Assembly: GCA_900754605.1 (NCBI GenBank)
Contig: CAAEDK010000098.1
Location: forward strand, 1-21,111
Length of the DNA stretch: 21,111 bases
Direction: 5' to 3'
Source: an uncultured Oscillospiraceae bacterium
Lineage (GTDB): Bacteria > Bacillota_A > Clostridia > Oscillospirales > Oscillospiraceae
The position numbers and the translations under genes were made by a program. Shown here piece by piece: positions 1 to 7,483 of this stretch. Position 1 is the stretch's first letter. The number at the start of each line of letters is the position of its first letter. The notes beneath the pieces were generated by a model, which searched no databases, was not told the origin of the DNA, and worked only from the letters and a program-made list of their open reading frames with translations.

Positions 1-1575
1 CTCGTTTTCTGGGTCACTGAAAGCAGTTGCCTCATCTAACACAATAATGGGAGCGTCCTTGATAATCGCCCTGGCAATCGCGATGCGTTGCCGCTCACCA
101 CCGGAGAGCCGAATGCCAGACGCACCAATCATAGTATGGTAACCGTCTGGCAGTTTTTCTATAAAGTCGTGACATTGTGCTGCCTTTGCTGCCTCAATCA
201 CCTGCGCTTCTGAGGCGGTCGGATTACCCATCCGAATATTATCCAAAATGCTCTGCTTGAACAAGAAAGTATCTTGAAAGACGAAACTGACCTGCCGCAT
301 AAGCTCCGCCTGTGGTATTTTGCGGATGTCTACTCCGCCAATACGAATACATCCTTCTGTCACATCCCAGAAGCGAGAAATCAGATTGGCAATCGTGCTC
401 TTTCCGCCACCAGAAGGACCAACAATGGCCGTTACTTCGCCCTGTCTGGCTATGAAAGATACATCGTTGAGGGCTTTAACCGAAGTGCCCGTATCGTAAG
501 AGAATGAAACATGGTCGAACTCAATGCTATGCCCCTGCTCTCTGGCCCCCACATCTTGATTTTGCAGAACGGGGATGCTCAATACCTCTTCCATGCGTTC
601 CACATTTCCGTCAATTTGTGTGAAAGACTCTGAAATATACATGATCTTATTAAGTACGCCCGAAATAGCGGGAGCCAAGACAAGATAAAAAATAAAGGTC
701 AAGGAATAAGTACGATAGTCCTCGGCTCCCATGCCAATAAATATCCCTACCGGAATCAAGAGCAGGTAAATATTATGGATGATTGTCGTAAACCCCGGCA
801 TACAATTTTGCCAGCCCATAGCGTACTCCAGCACAAAAGAAGTATAATCAGTGATGGATTTGCTTAGACGGCGAAAAGAATCTGCGGTTTGATTAAATGC
901 TTTGATTTCCGGCATACCACGGACATATTCTACCGAAGCATTGTTCATATCTTCCTGCGCGGTCTGATAGTGGTGCATTTTTTCTTTGGCACTCCCATTA
1001 AAACCAAGGAATTGCACCACAAAGGCCAAGATAATTCCAAAAAGAGAAACGATACCATACCGCCAGTCAATGGCCAGCAGAAGAATTACCAGGGCGAGTG
1101 GGGCCACCAGAGAAGCAACAAAATCCGGGAACTGATGCGCGATAAATTTTTCAATGCTCTCAATGTTCTCGTCCATAATCTTCCTCATCCGACCGCTGCC
1201 AATGGTCAGATGATACCCTAAAGGGATTTCCGTAATATGGTTCGCAAAGGCCAGCTTCAGCTCATAAAGCGTTCCGAAAGCCGCCAGATGGGAACACATC
1301 AACGCGCAGAAATAAAGGATTACATTTCCGGCAATCCCCCCGAGAGCCATCCAGCCATATCGGAGAACAACGCTCATATTTGCGTTCGCCATATCGGGAA
1401 AAACTCCGATTAGTTCCCGCATTATAAAATAGATAGAAAGATACGGTAGGAAAGAGCACACTGCGGCTGCTGCGGCAAGAATGCCTGAGATAAAAACAAG
1501 GCCCTTATGTTGTGATGCCAATTCCAGACACCGAGCCATACCGGTTTTTTTCTTGCGCGTTTCTTCCTGTGCCAT
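1..1575 (-). CDS. ABC half-transporter, fused membrane domain and ATPase, IrtA/YbtP-like (3' end off the window)
   Basis: 525 residues are visible and the C-terminus lies beyond position 1. The start is ATG 1575, preceded by TAAGGAGGTG. Residues about 15-310 form a hydrophobic six-helix ABC exporter-type membrane domain. An ATPase domain follows, with Walker A GPSGGGKST (about 386-394), signature LSGGERQR and Walker B IIVLDEATAFSD, just before the edge. Fused exporter-fold half-transporters of the IrtA/IrtB and YbtP/YbtQ group work as importers of ferric siderophores, usually as a heterodimer, so a partner gene is expected further left. It lies 12 nt after the ECF ATPase and shares its operon. 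The ABC half-transporter call is secure. The siderophore role is inferred from the ECF/AraC context; a multidrug or peptide exporter is the alternative. Confidence 0.85.
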   Translation of the reverse strand, partial: MAQEETRKKKTGMARCLELASQHKGLVFISGILAAAAAVCSFLPYLSIYFIMRELIGVFPDMANANMSVVLRYGWMALGGIAGNVILYFCALMCSHLAAFGTLYELKLAFANHITEIPLGYHLTIGSGRMRKIMDENIESIEKFIAHQFPDFVASLVAPLALVILLLAIDWRYGIVSLFGIILAFVVQFLGFNGSAKEKMHHYQTAQEDMNNASVEYVRGMPEIKAFNQTADSFRRLSKSITDYTSFVLEYAMGWQNCMPGFTTIIHNIYLLLIPVGIFIGMGAEDYRTYSLTFIFYLVLAPAISGVLNKIMYISESFTQIDGNVERMEEVLSIPVLQNQDVGAREQGHSIEFDHVSFSYDTGTSVKALNDVSFIARQGEVTAIVGPSGGGKSTIANLISRFWDVTEGCIRIGGVDIRKIPQAELMRQVSFVFQDTFLFKQSILDNIRMGNPTASEAQVIEAAKAAQCHDFIEKLPDGYHTMIGASGIRLSGGERQRIAIARAIIKDAPIIVLDEATAFSDPENE

Positions 1576-1587
1576 AAAAGCACCTCC

Positions 1588-3090
1588 TTATGTGCCAGAA
1601 TAACAAACGCCTCTTTGGCCACAGCTCTGATACCCAATTTTGTCCAAAAGAATATCTACGGAGTGGATAGGAAAGTCGTCCGTGATTGCGCCGTTTTCCA
1701 GGCGGATAGCCCGGTCACAACAAGAGAGCGCACATTCTGCGTCGTGGGTGATTACCAGAATGGTACGCCCCATTCCGGCCAGCTTGCGGATGATTTGGCT
1801 CACATTGCGCATATTGGCGCCATCCAGTCCGCTGGTAGGCTCATCAAGAATAATAATAGGCGCGTCGTGCATCAAGGCTACCCCCAAAGCCAGTCGTTGT
1901 TTCTGCCCACCGGATAGGGTGGCCGGGTGCTGCTCGGCATACTCCTCCAGTTCCAGGGCTTTGAGAATTGTCCGGGCTCGTGCGTTGCGCTTCTCATCCG
2001 TAGGTGCCCCAGTGGTCAATTCATCAACAAGGTCTTCTCCAAATAACTGACTGTCTAAATCCTGTGGAATGTACCATACTTTGCCCATCCGCTCTCTTGG
2101 CCGGGTCTTATGACCAAACAGGAATACCTCACCGGAGTTTTCCTTCAAAAGGCCGGCAAAGATGCGCCCAAATGTACTTTTCCCTGTGCCGTTCGGCCCG
2201 ATGATACCGACGATTTCTCCTCTGTGGCAGACAAAATCCAAGTGTTCAGCCACCACCGTGCCATCAAAGGCTTTATGGAGCCCCTGCGTCTCCAGCACTA
2301 CTTCGTCTGTGGCGGCCGATGGCATCTGCTGAAACGCCATTTGATAGAGGTCCGGCGTCCGCAAGCCAAGCGTATGCACTTCTGCCGATGGGAGGCTCTT
2401 CATTTCTTCCCTTGAGAACTCTCGCACAATCGCACCGTGCTGAATACAGAAAAATCGGTCCGCAACATCCATGAGATAGTACAAGCGGTGCTCTGCGATT
2501 ACAATGGTTTTTCCCTGTGCCTTCAGATTGCGGATAATATCCCCGAAGCGGTAGGTGGATTCGATGTCCAGATTTGCGGAAGGCTCGTCCATGACATAGA
2601 TCTCCGGCTCAATGGCCTGAGCGGAGGCGATGGCTACCTTTTGCCGCATTCCATAGGACAGTGTGTGCAGGCTGTGATCCAAAAGGTCCTCAATTTTATT
2701 GTACTGGGCTGCCTGGAGTACATGGGACTGGATTTCCTCATGGGTATATCCGTAATTTTCACAGCCGAAAGCGATTTCTCCGGCTACCTCATTGGCAAAA
2801 AATTGACTCCGGGGGTCTTGGAACACATTACCTACCAGCTTCCCGCGTTCCCAGGAGTGGATTTCCTCCAAAGGTTTATCCCCTACACGGATTTGCCCGC
2901 TCAGCTCCCCCTCATAGAAATAGGGGATCAACCCATTGATTACACGGGTCAAAGAGCTTTTTCCGCTTCCGGATGGGCCAGTCAGTACGATTACTTCCCC
3001 AGCGCGAATGTCCAGTGTAACATGACTGATCTGATCGCCCCGACCACTATAAGAAAATGTAAGATCCCGAATTGCGATTTCTTTTCCCAT
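1588..3090 (-). CDS. ECF transporter double ATPase (EcfA-EcfA' fusion)
   Basis: 500 aa with two complete ABC ATPase cassettes in tandem. The first has Walker A GPSGSGKSS, a degenerate signature LSYGMRQK and Walker B IYVMDEPSANLD. The second has GPNGTGKST, canonical LSGGQKQR and IIILDEPTSGLD. This is the usual form of a fused energising module in ECF (energy-coupling factor) vitamin or metal importers, where it pairs with one T subunit and one S subunit at the cytoplasmic membrane. The start is ATG 3090 with AAAGGGG 7 nt upstream. It sits 12 nt downstream of the T gene and 12 nt upstream of the YbtP-like gene, so the five genes from the S subunit leftward are probably co-transcribed. The substrate cannot be read from the ATPase. 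Confidence 0.9.
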   Translation of the reverse strand: MGKEIAIRDLTFSYSGRGDQISHVTLDIRAGEVIVLTGPSGSGKSSLTRVINGLIPYFYEGELSGQIRVGDKPLEEIHSWERGKLVGNVFQDPRSQFFANEVAGEIAFGCENYGYTHEEIQSHVLQAAQYNKIEDLLDHSLHTLSYGMRQKVAIASAQAIEPEIYVMDEPSANLDIESTYRFGDIIRNLKAQGKTIVIAEHRLYYLMDVADRFFCIQHGAIVREFSREEMKSLPSAEVHTLGLRTPDLYQMAFQQMPSAATDEVVLETQGLHKAFDGTVVAEHLDFVCHRGEIVGIIGPNGTGKSTFGRIFAGLLKENSGEVFLFGHKTRPRERMGKVWYIPQDLDSQLFGEDLVDELTTGAPTDEKRNARARTILKALELEEYAEQHPATLSGGQKQRLALGVALMHDAPIIILDEPTSGLDGANMRNVSQIIRKLAGMGRTILVITHDAECALSCCDRAIRLENGAITDDFPIHSVDILLDKIGYQSCGQRGVCYSGT

Positions 3091-3102
3091 TGTGATACCC
3101 CT

Positions 3103-3807
3103 TTACAGCAGAACGCAGCATACGATTCCAGCTGCAGTGCTGACCAACATGAGGAACGCGTCCAGCGGTGAGATGCGGCTGACATAGTAACTTTGCTTTT
3201 TGTAAGGACTCTCAATGCCGCGGACAATAGCCGAGGCGGAGAGCTCATCCGCAATTTTTAGAGAGCGGAATACCATAGGCACGATTGCATATTCCAGCGT
3301 ATTCAATGGGTGCCGCAGGACCGTAGGTACCGACCGAAGAAAGCCTCGGATTTTCATAGCCTCCCGAACTTCTCCGAACTCCAGGATGATCGTCGGAGCA
3401 AAGCGTAGCATGACGACCAGGACCAGCATAGCCTTGGCTGGGATAGGCAGTTTCCGCAGACTGGCCGTGAGCTTGCCGGAGGGAATACGGAAAAGCAGAT
3501 ATGCTGGCATAGCGGGAAGGAGCAGCTTGTAGATCATGCTCAGCAAAAGCGGAGATGGAAATGATATGCTGTATTTTGTCTCCAAATATAGGCCAACAAC
3601 GGTTACCAAATAGACTGTATAACAGCCGATCCCCTGCTTATATAGCCCAAAATAACAGAGAATCAAGAGTAGCCAGAAAGTGAACACCGCATGGCCAATC
3701 AGGTCTGTGGTTAGAAAACTGACCAGGCAGGAGCAGACGGTCAAAAATAAGACCGTCCGCCCATCTACCTGCTCGATTCGCTTTTGTGTCGTACCTGTTC
3801 TGTTCAT
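3103..3807 (-). CDS. ECF transporter T component (transmembrane coupling subunit)
   Basis: 234 aa, strongly hydrophobic, with about five to six membrane segments. Between residues about 140 and 205 lie two short amphipathic stretches ending in the x-R-G signatures of EcfT coupling helices (EAMKIRG and ASAIVRG). In the family these helices dock into the two ATPase domains and transmit movement to the substrate-binding subunit. The start ATG 3807 overlaps the stop of the S-subunit gene in an ATGA junction, so the two are translationally coupled. The neighbours supply the other parts of the complex (ATPase downstream, S subunit upstream), making this a dedicated rather than a shared ECF module. 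Confidence 0.88.
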   Translation of the reverse strand: MNRTGTTQKRIEQVDGRTVLFLTVCSCLVSFLTTDLIGHAVFTFWLLLILCYFGLYKQGIGCYTVYLVTVVGLYLETKYSISFPSPLLLSMIYKLLLPAMPAYLLFRIPSGKLTASLRKLPIPAKAMLVLVVMLRFAPTIILEFGEVREAMKIRGFLRSVPTVLRHPLNTLEYAIVPMVFRSLKIADELSASAIVRGIESPYKKQSYYVSRISPLDAFLMLVSTAAGIVCCVLL

Positions 3808-4424
3808 CCCACAATACCGGCTTTTTGGAAGTGCTTCCGCAATAGGCGCTGACCAAACAATGTCCCGAGGAAAGTAAGTACAGCGGTAATTGCCGCTCCC
3901 AGCAGCATCAGGGCCGGGGAAGTTACCATAGCCATCTGCATTTCTAAGGTTTCAGAGGTAAATCCACTCTCCAGAGCCATTGCCGTATAGCTGTCCCATG
4001 CCCACCAGAGGGGAACAGCACAGCCGACAAAGTTACCCACGCAGTTAATCGTCCAGCCGATACGAGTTCGGAGCGGGTTGCGGTAGGTGTCTTTACCAAG
4101 CATGGAGAGTTCTGCAATAAGTCCTACCGCCAGGAAATACGGGAAGAGGAACATGTAGCCCATGACGCCTTGGATCAGGCCGTAGATACCCGCCCAGGCA
4201 AAAAGAAGACCATGCTTATTGACGCGGTTAGCAGCCACCAGGAAAAAGACTGCGCAGATGAAACCGTCAATTCCGGCTGAGCCATACAGATATACGAGTG
4301 GGAAAGGGAGTGTAAGCGAACTCATTACCATCATGATGATAAAACAAATCACCATCATAGCGGCTATTGTCATGATATCGCGTATGCTAAACTTTTTCTT
4401 TGCGCTTGGAACTGATTTCTCCAT
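3804..4424 (-). CDS. ECF transporter S component, Trep_Strep/MptD-like
   Basis: 206 aa, about six predicted membrane helices with a short charged N-terminus (MEKSVPSAKKKFSIRD). Length and helix pattern fit the MptD/Trep_Strep family of putative ECF substrate-binding subunits; the assignment rests on pattern memory and the adjacent T and A genes. The start ATG 4424 has AGGAGGG 9 nt upstream. Members of this family often sit beside YbtP/YbtQ-like transporters and AraC regulators, which suggests siderophore or another metal-chelate substrate, but no substrate is demonstrated. A perfect TATAAT box and a 17-bp dyad lie upstream, so this gene is probably the first of the transporter transcript. Confidence 0.78.
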   Translation of the reverse strand: MEKSVPSAKKKFSIRDIMTIAAMMVICFIIMMVMSSLTLPFPLVYLYGSAGIDGFICAVFFLVAANRVNKHGLLFAWAGIYGLIQGVMGYMFLFPYFLAVGLIAELSMLGKDTYRNPLRTRIGWTINCVGNFVGCAVPLWWAWDSYTAMALESGFTSETLEMQMAMVTSPALMLLGAAITAVLTFLGTLFGQRLLRKHFQKAGIVG

Positions 4425-4448
4425 ATTGAACGACCCTCCTGTAAAAAT

Positions 4449-4488
4449 ATAAATCCGTTGGTTAGCTGCGTCTAACCAACGGATTTAT
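4449..4488. promoter_or_regulatory. 17-bp perfect dyad in the ecfS leader: operator and/or terminator
   Basis: Arms 4449-4465 and 4472-4488 are perfect reverse complements around a 6-nt loop. On the minus strand the hairpin is followed by ATTTTTAC, so it could act as an intrinsic terminator or attenuator between araC and the S-subunit gene. Its core GGTTAGCTGCGTCTAACC (4460-4477) is also found, in degenerate form, at the araC promoter, which favours a protein-binding operator. Both roles are compatible. Confidence 0.65.
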
Positions 4489-4492
4489 TATA
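4487..4492 (-). promoter_or_regulatory. -10 box of the ECF/ABC transporter promoter
   Basis: Perfect TATAAT on the minus strand, about 63 nt upstream of the S-subunit start. No good -35 hexamer sits 16-18 nt further upstream. This is typical of a promoter that needs an activator, fitting control by the adjacent AraC-type protein. The dyad starts inside the -10 box. Confidence 0.55.
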
Positions 4493-4554
4493 CAAGAACC
4501 GATTTTTGTTCTCTACTCCATTTCATAAATGCAGGGTCGAAAATAGCCCGAAAA

Positions 4555-5547
4555 CTAAATGGCTTTTTGCGCAGTCCGGTAATCCTTGGGAAGCACCCCG
4601 AACACATCCCGGAAAGCGCGGGCAAACTTGCTGGCGTTGCTGTATCCCAGTGAGAGTGCGATTTGATTGATGGACTCATTACTCTCTCGAAGTTGAACTG
4701 CGGCACTATTCATCCGGTAATGTTTCAAATAAGCATATGGGCTACGCCCATATATTTGCTTGAAAATGGTCTGGAATGTAACGGTACTGATTGCCTCACC
4801 TCGTAGGAATTGCTCCAGCGGAGTACTGCGGCTTAAATCCTTAAGCATAGCTTTACGAACTCGCTTCACAATTTCAATATGTTCTCGGGCATAATAAGTG
4901 GCGGCTACACGATCTTCCTTGCGCAGTTTTGTGGCGTGGTAGAGCAGTTCCAATACTTTGATGCGAAAGTATTGGGAAGTTTCATGCTCTTTGGCCGCAT
5001 ACAACTCCTCAAACACATGACACATGGAGGGAGGTGTTTTACAAATATACCATTGATGGGCTGTGTCTAAGTCCTCCTCCAAAACAGAAATATCAATCTG
5101 GAAGAGGGCGAGCTGAGATCTGGTCACTTCCGTCATTGAATTTTTATCGAGCACCAAGCTCAGTCCACTACAATAGTCAAATGGGAATGAGTACCGAGCC
5201 GGCATATTCAGCATACCGTTTACACAAAATTCATCCTGCTGCAGGTGAAACACTTTGTCACCCTCAAACTCAAATTCAACCCGGCCTTCTTGATAATGCC
5301 GAATTTCCAACACATTTCGCATTTCATTCGGCTCATCAAAAATATCTGAACAGTTGAAATCCATGAAAATCAGGTCGATACCCGGAAATATGGAGTAATC
5401 ATATAAAATCCCAGTACCATTACACTGATAGGAAATGACGGAACAACCCGGCTTACGGCTTATCAATTTTGCGTTTTTATCATACCAGTCAGGATGGTAG
5501 CCATTTAGAGTCGGGTCCAAATTCTGATAAATACTTCTTTGCGTCAT
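4555..5547 (-). CDS. AraC-family transcriptional regulator of the uptake locus
   Basis: 330 aa. The last about 100 residues are an AraC/XylS double helix-turn-helix: LEQFLRGEAISTVTFQTIFK, then GRSPYAYLKHYRMNSAAVQL, then INQIALSLGYSNASKFARAF with the family ending FGVLPKDYR. The first about 200 residues form a divergent sensor domain of the kind seen in YbtA/PchR-like regulators, which respond to siderophores or other ligands. The start ATG 5547 has AGAGGTG upstream. It is placed directly before the transporter genes on the same strand, 130 nt away, and is presumably their activator. A dyad at its own promoter suggests autoregulation. The ligand is unknown; ferric siderophore is an inference from context. 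Confidence 0.88.
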   Translation of the reverse strand: MTQRSIYQNLDPTLNGYHPDWYDKNAKLISRKPGCSVISYQCNGTGILYDYSIFPGIDLIFMDFNCSDIFDEPNEMRNVLEIRHYQEGRVEFEFEGDKVFHLQQDEFCVNGMLNMPARYSFPFDYCSGLSLVLDKNSMTEVTRSQLALFQIDISVLEEDLDTAHQWYICKTPPSMCHVFEELYAAKEHETSQYFRIKVLELLYHATKLRKEDRVAATYYAREHIEIVKRVRKAMLKDLSRSTPLEQFLRGEAISTVTFQTIFKQIYGRSPYAYLKHYRMNSAAVQLRESNESINQIALSLGYSNASKFARAFRDVFGVLPKDYRTAQKAI

Positions 5548-5575
5548 AACTCTGTTTCACCTCTATAAGCAGAAG

Positions 5576-5593
5576 GGTTAGCTTTCGCTAATC
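5576..5593. promoter_or_regulatory. Candidate operator at the araC promoter
   Basis: GGTTAGCTTTCGCTAATC matches the core of the dyad upstream of the transporter genes at 13 of 18 positions, with the same half-sites GTTAG/CTAAY and the same 6-nt spacing. It begins 4 nt downstream of the araC -10 box, where a bound protein would block transcription initiation. Confidence 0.5.
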
Positions 5594-5596
5594 ATC

Positions 5597-5625
5597 AATG
5601 TACGCTATTTCACAAGTTCCGTCAA
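5597..5625 (-). promoter_or_regulatory. araC promoter
   Basis: On the minus strand: -35 TTGACG (5620-5625), 17-nt spacer, -10 TACATT (5597-5602). This is a good sigma-A-type promoter about 50 nt upstream of the araC start. Apart from this promoter and the operator, I see nothing in the 121-bp gap 5548-5668, and no terminator for the gene upstream. Confidence 0.65.
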
Positions 5626-5668
5626 GATACATTCAGATTAAAACTTGGGCCGCAAAATGACCGCAAAC

Positions 5669-6016
5669 TTAATATACAACTCTGTTTATCATATAGAGCC
5701 CTAGCCGCAGGAAGGCCATACTCTGAGGCGGCCGTGCTGGGACATCGCCGACGCGCTCATTCGAGAAACGATCCGGTGCCATACGGAAAGCATGGGCAAT
5801 CTCACGCCGCACGCACGCCAGCACATTTTCCCGCTTTTGTCCGAAGTGGATCGCCGTTAGCTCCCAGATCGAGTTTTGAAACGGGGTCCCGCATTGTAAC
5901 TGAGTCAAAGCAAAGAGCAAGTATTGATAGGCCTTGCTGGAGGGGCGTATTCCCATTTCCCTCAAGTACGAAGCGGCCCGGTCAGCCGCAACCTCAGAAC
6001 GCTGCTTCATGGTCAT
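5669..6016 (-). CDS. Stand-alone Spo0A C-terminal (effector) domain protein
   Basis: 115 aa. Residues about 10-80 match the Spo0A_C DNA-binding domain: AASYLREMGIRPSSKAYQYL, then LLFALTQLQ, and the VRREIAHAF recognition-helix region. True Spo0A is about 260 aa with a phosphoacceptor receiver domain; here the receiver is absent, so the protein cannot be phospho-activated in the normal way. Stand-alone copies occur in accessory DNA of Clostridia. Whether it binds 0A-box-like sites is inference. The tail after residue 80 is shortened compared with Spo0A. ATG 6016 is possible, but GGGAG lies 7 nt before the second in-frame ATG at 6010, which may be the real start. It diverges from the XRE gene. 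Confidence 0.75.
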   Translation of the reverse strand: MTMKQRSEVAADRAASYLREMGIRPSSKAYQYLLFALTQLQCGTPFQNSIWELTAIHFGQKRENVLACVRREIAHAFRMAPDRFSNERVGDVPARPPQSMAFLRLGLYMINRVVY

Positions 6017-6081
6017 GCTCCCTTTCCTATTTCGCTCGGCAGTATCAACTCTACCGATTACAGCGGAATGATATAAATAAA

Positions 6082-6110
6082 ATTATACAAGTATAAGCGG
6101 TAAATAACAA
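6082..6110 (-). promoter_or_regulatory. Promoter of the Spo0A-C-like gene
   Basis: On the minus strand: -35 TTGTTA (6105-6110), 17-nt spacer, -10 TATAAT (6082-6087). Its -35 box directly abuts the -35 box of the divergent XRE promoter (6111-6116). Confidence 0.65.
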
Positions 6111-6139
6111 GTGACAGCGGCCTAATACCAAAATATAAT
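6111..6139 (+). promoter_or_regulatory. Promoter of the XRE regulator gene
   Basis: -35 GTGACA (6111-6116), 17-nt spacer, -10 TATAAT (6134-6139). A palindrome CGCTG-C-CAGCG (6142-6152) sits 3 nt downstream of the -10 box and may be an operator. CAGCGG also occurs at 6061-6066 and 6115-6120. The whole 187-bp gap 6017-6203 is AT-rich divergent control DNA. Confidence 0.65.
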
Positions 6140-6203
6140 CACGCTGCCAGCGAACATTGTTTTTGAATAATCGGGTATCATCAACATAAAGAGGTGATAC
6201 CTG

Positions 6204-6539
6204 TTGGAGGAAAGCTATATCGCAAAGCGTATTACTCAACTCCGGATGGCTCGGAATATCTCAGAATATCAGATGTCGCTGGAGCTGGGCCACAGCAAAA
6301 GCTATATCCAGAGCATTACCTCCGGAAAGTCCAAGCCATCAACACAGGAGCTATTTAATATCGCGGATTATTTCAATATGAGCCTGTCTGAGTTCTTTGA
6401 CGAGGAGAATGTTGAGTCTCCCACCGTGCAAAAAGCCATTGACGCCATCCGGAAGTTGAGCGAACAGGATGCGGCCCTGGCACTGGCCATGATCCAGCGC
6501 CTTTCCCTTCCTCTGCGGGAGGGTGGAGCGGAGCAGTAA
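6204..6539 (+). CDS. XRE/Cro-type helix-turn-helix regulator
   Basis: 111 aa. The N-terminal half is a lambda-repressor-type HTH: IAKRITQLRMARNISEYQMS, LELGHSKSYIQSITSGKSKP, then ELFNIADYFNMSLSEFFDEE. A short C-terminal helix-rich tail carries no recognisable effector domain. The start is TTG at 6204, placed 7 nt after GAGGTG; no ATG gives the full HTH. It is the only plus-strand gene in the window, and it diverges from the Spo0A-C gene and converges on the big minus-strand operon. A role in controlling its own divergent promoter pair, or the element, is plausible but not shown. Confidence 0.85.
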   Translation: MEESYIAKRITQLRMARNISEYQMSLELGHSKSYIQSITSGKSKPSTQELFNIADYFNMSLSEFFDEENVESPTVQKAIDAIRKLSEQDAALALAMIQRLSLPLREGGAEQ

Positions 6540-6558
6540 GCCGTCTCTCAATAAAAGT

Positions 6559-6601
6559 GCCCGAGGGGTACGCTATGCGGCGTATCCCCTCGGGCTTTTT
6601 T
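6559..6601. terminator. Bidirectional intrinsic terminator
   Basis: GCCCGAGGGG-TACGC pairs with GCGTA-T-CCCCTCGGGC, with one bulged base, followed on the plus strand by a six-T run. On the minus strand the same stem is followed by ACTTTTATT. It ends the XRE gene from one side and the 14-kb minus-strand operon from the other. A second short dyad, GGCCGC-GCCT-GCGGCC, lies at 6606-6621. Confidence 0.85.
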
Positions 6602-6656
6602 CATTGGCCGCGCCTGCGGCCGGAGCGTTGATTGGCTCTTTACTTAATTTGGTGTG

Positions 6657-6965
6657 TTACATATTGGGTGGCGGCGTCCCGCGCTCTACGGTCTCGCCCG
6701 AAAAACAATGTCCACAATACTCCCAGATACCGGAGACATCCAGACAACGCTTGAATGTGGCGTAGGTGGATCTCCATGCCCCAGTTGTAGGGTCCTGGCG
6801 CATACCATAGGGGTCCCCCATTTGCGCGCAGGCGCTGCTCATGCAGATGGGCGGCAGGCAGTTCATCGCCGCATCCACCACGGCCTCCTCTACATAGTCT
6901 CCAGGCTTTGCGGCGGCATAGTCGAAATCGTCCGAGGTAAAAACTTCTTTCCCTTGGTAGGTCAT
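6657..6965 (-). CDS. Small Cys-containing protein of unknown function
   Basis: 102 aa, the last gene of the long operon. The start ATG 6965 is preceded by GAGAGGAG. I do not recognise a family. The protein is acidic in its first third (TSDDFDYAAAKPGDYVEEAV) and carries six cysteines: two in CLPPICMSSAC-type spacing with a third close by, one isolated, and a C-terminal YCGHCF pair. A metal-binding role is possible but unproven. The stop lies 56 nt before the shared terminator. Confidence 0.6.
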   Translation of the reverse strand: MTYQGKEVFTSDDFDYAAAKPGDYVEEAVVDAAMNCLPPICMSSACAQMGDPYGMRQDPTTGAWRSTYATFKRCLDVSGIWEYCGHCFSGETVERGTPPPNM

Positions 6966-6993
6966 ATCAAGGTGCTCCTCTCCGGTTTGTTTT

Positions 6994-7460
6994 TTATGCG
7001 GCGTCCCGAACTTGTTCCGCCAGAAAAGCGGGGACGCGGTTTATCAGGTTTCCTCATAGGGCGGATGGCGGTAGATCTCCATGTTGCGTGCTTCGATGTT
7101 ATACACAAAATTGACTTCACGCCATCGTCCCTGAAAGAAGGGGATGCCCTCCCAACGCCCGCTACTGTCCACGGCAATAATACCCCAGCAGCTGTATTCT
7201 GGTCCGCACTCCCACCAGGCGGGAGTGCCGTCCATCTCCTGAAGCTGCGCCAGGGAGAGCGGAAGGTTTACACGGCTTTCGTCCTCATCGGAATCATAGT
7301 CTGTCCAAAGGCAGCAATGGGCACAGGCTTTCATTCCCCATCCCAGGCAGAGCGGATAGGGATTGCGTGTTTCCGAACGGTAACACGGCGGGTGCTTATC
7401 TGGATGCTTGACTGCTTGGGGGGCTTCGATGCTCGGCCTATCCTTCTTTTCCTTGTTCAT
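6994..7460 (-). pseudogene. Unknown Cys/Trp-rich protein with probable 1-nt frameshift near its 3' end
   Basis: As read, the frame runs 7460-7044 (138 aa, ending PPYEET). Start ATG 7460 follows GGAGGAG. If one C is restored in the ACC|TGA junction at about 7046-7049, the frame continues for 17 codons (LINRVPAFLAEQVRDAA) to a TAA at 6994-6996, just before the next gene's ribosome binding site. The added tail is protein-like and ends in Ala-Ala like many of its operon neighbours, so the intact protein was probably 155 aa. Features seen are CLGWGMKACAHCCLW in the first half and WWECGPEYSCWG in the middle, possibly metal-binding. No family is recognised. Loss of 17 residues may leave it functional, hence 'broken' is provisional; a sequencing error would also explain it. 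Confidence 0.55.
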
Positions 7461-7483
7461 CTTGCTCCTCCATTCCAGGTATT

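Noticed and set aside
889..1221. Plus-strand 110-aa frame
   Set aside because: It lies antisense to the clear ABC transporter gene, has no ribosome binding site and no protein-like pattern.
2437..3171. Plus-strand 244-aa frame
   Set aside because: Antisense shadow of the ECF ATPase gene, which has full Walker and signature motifs.
5548..6657. Attachment site or element end between the two blocks
   Set aside because: No tRNA gene, no long direct repeat and no integrase was found, so a boundary cannot be placed.
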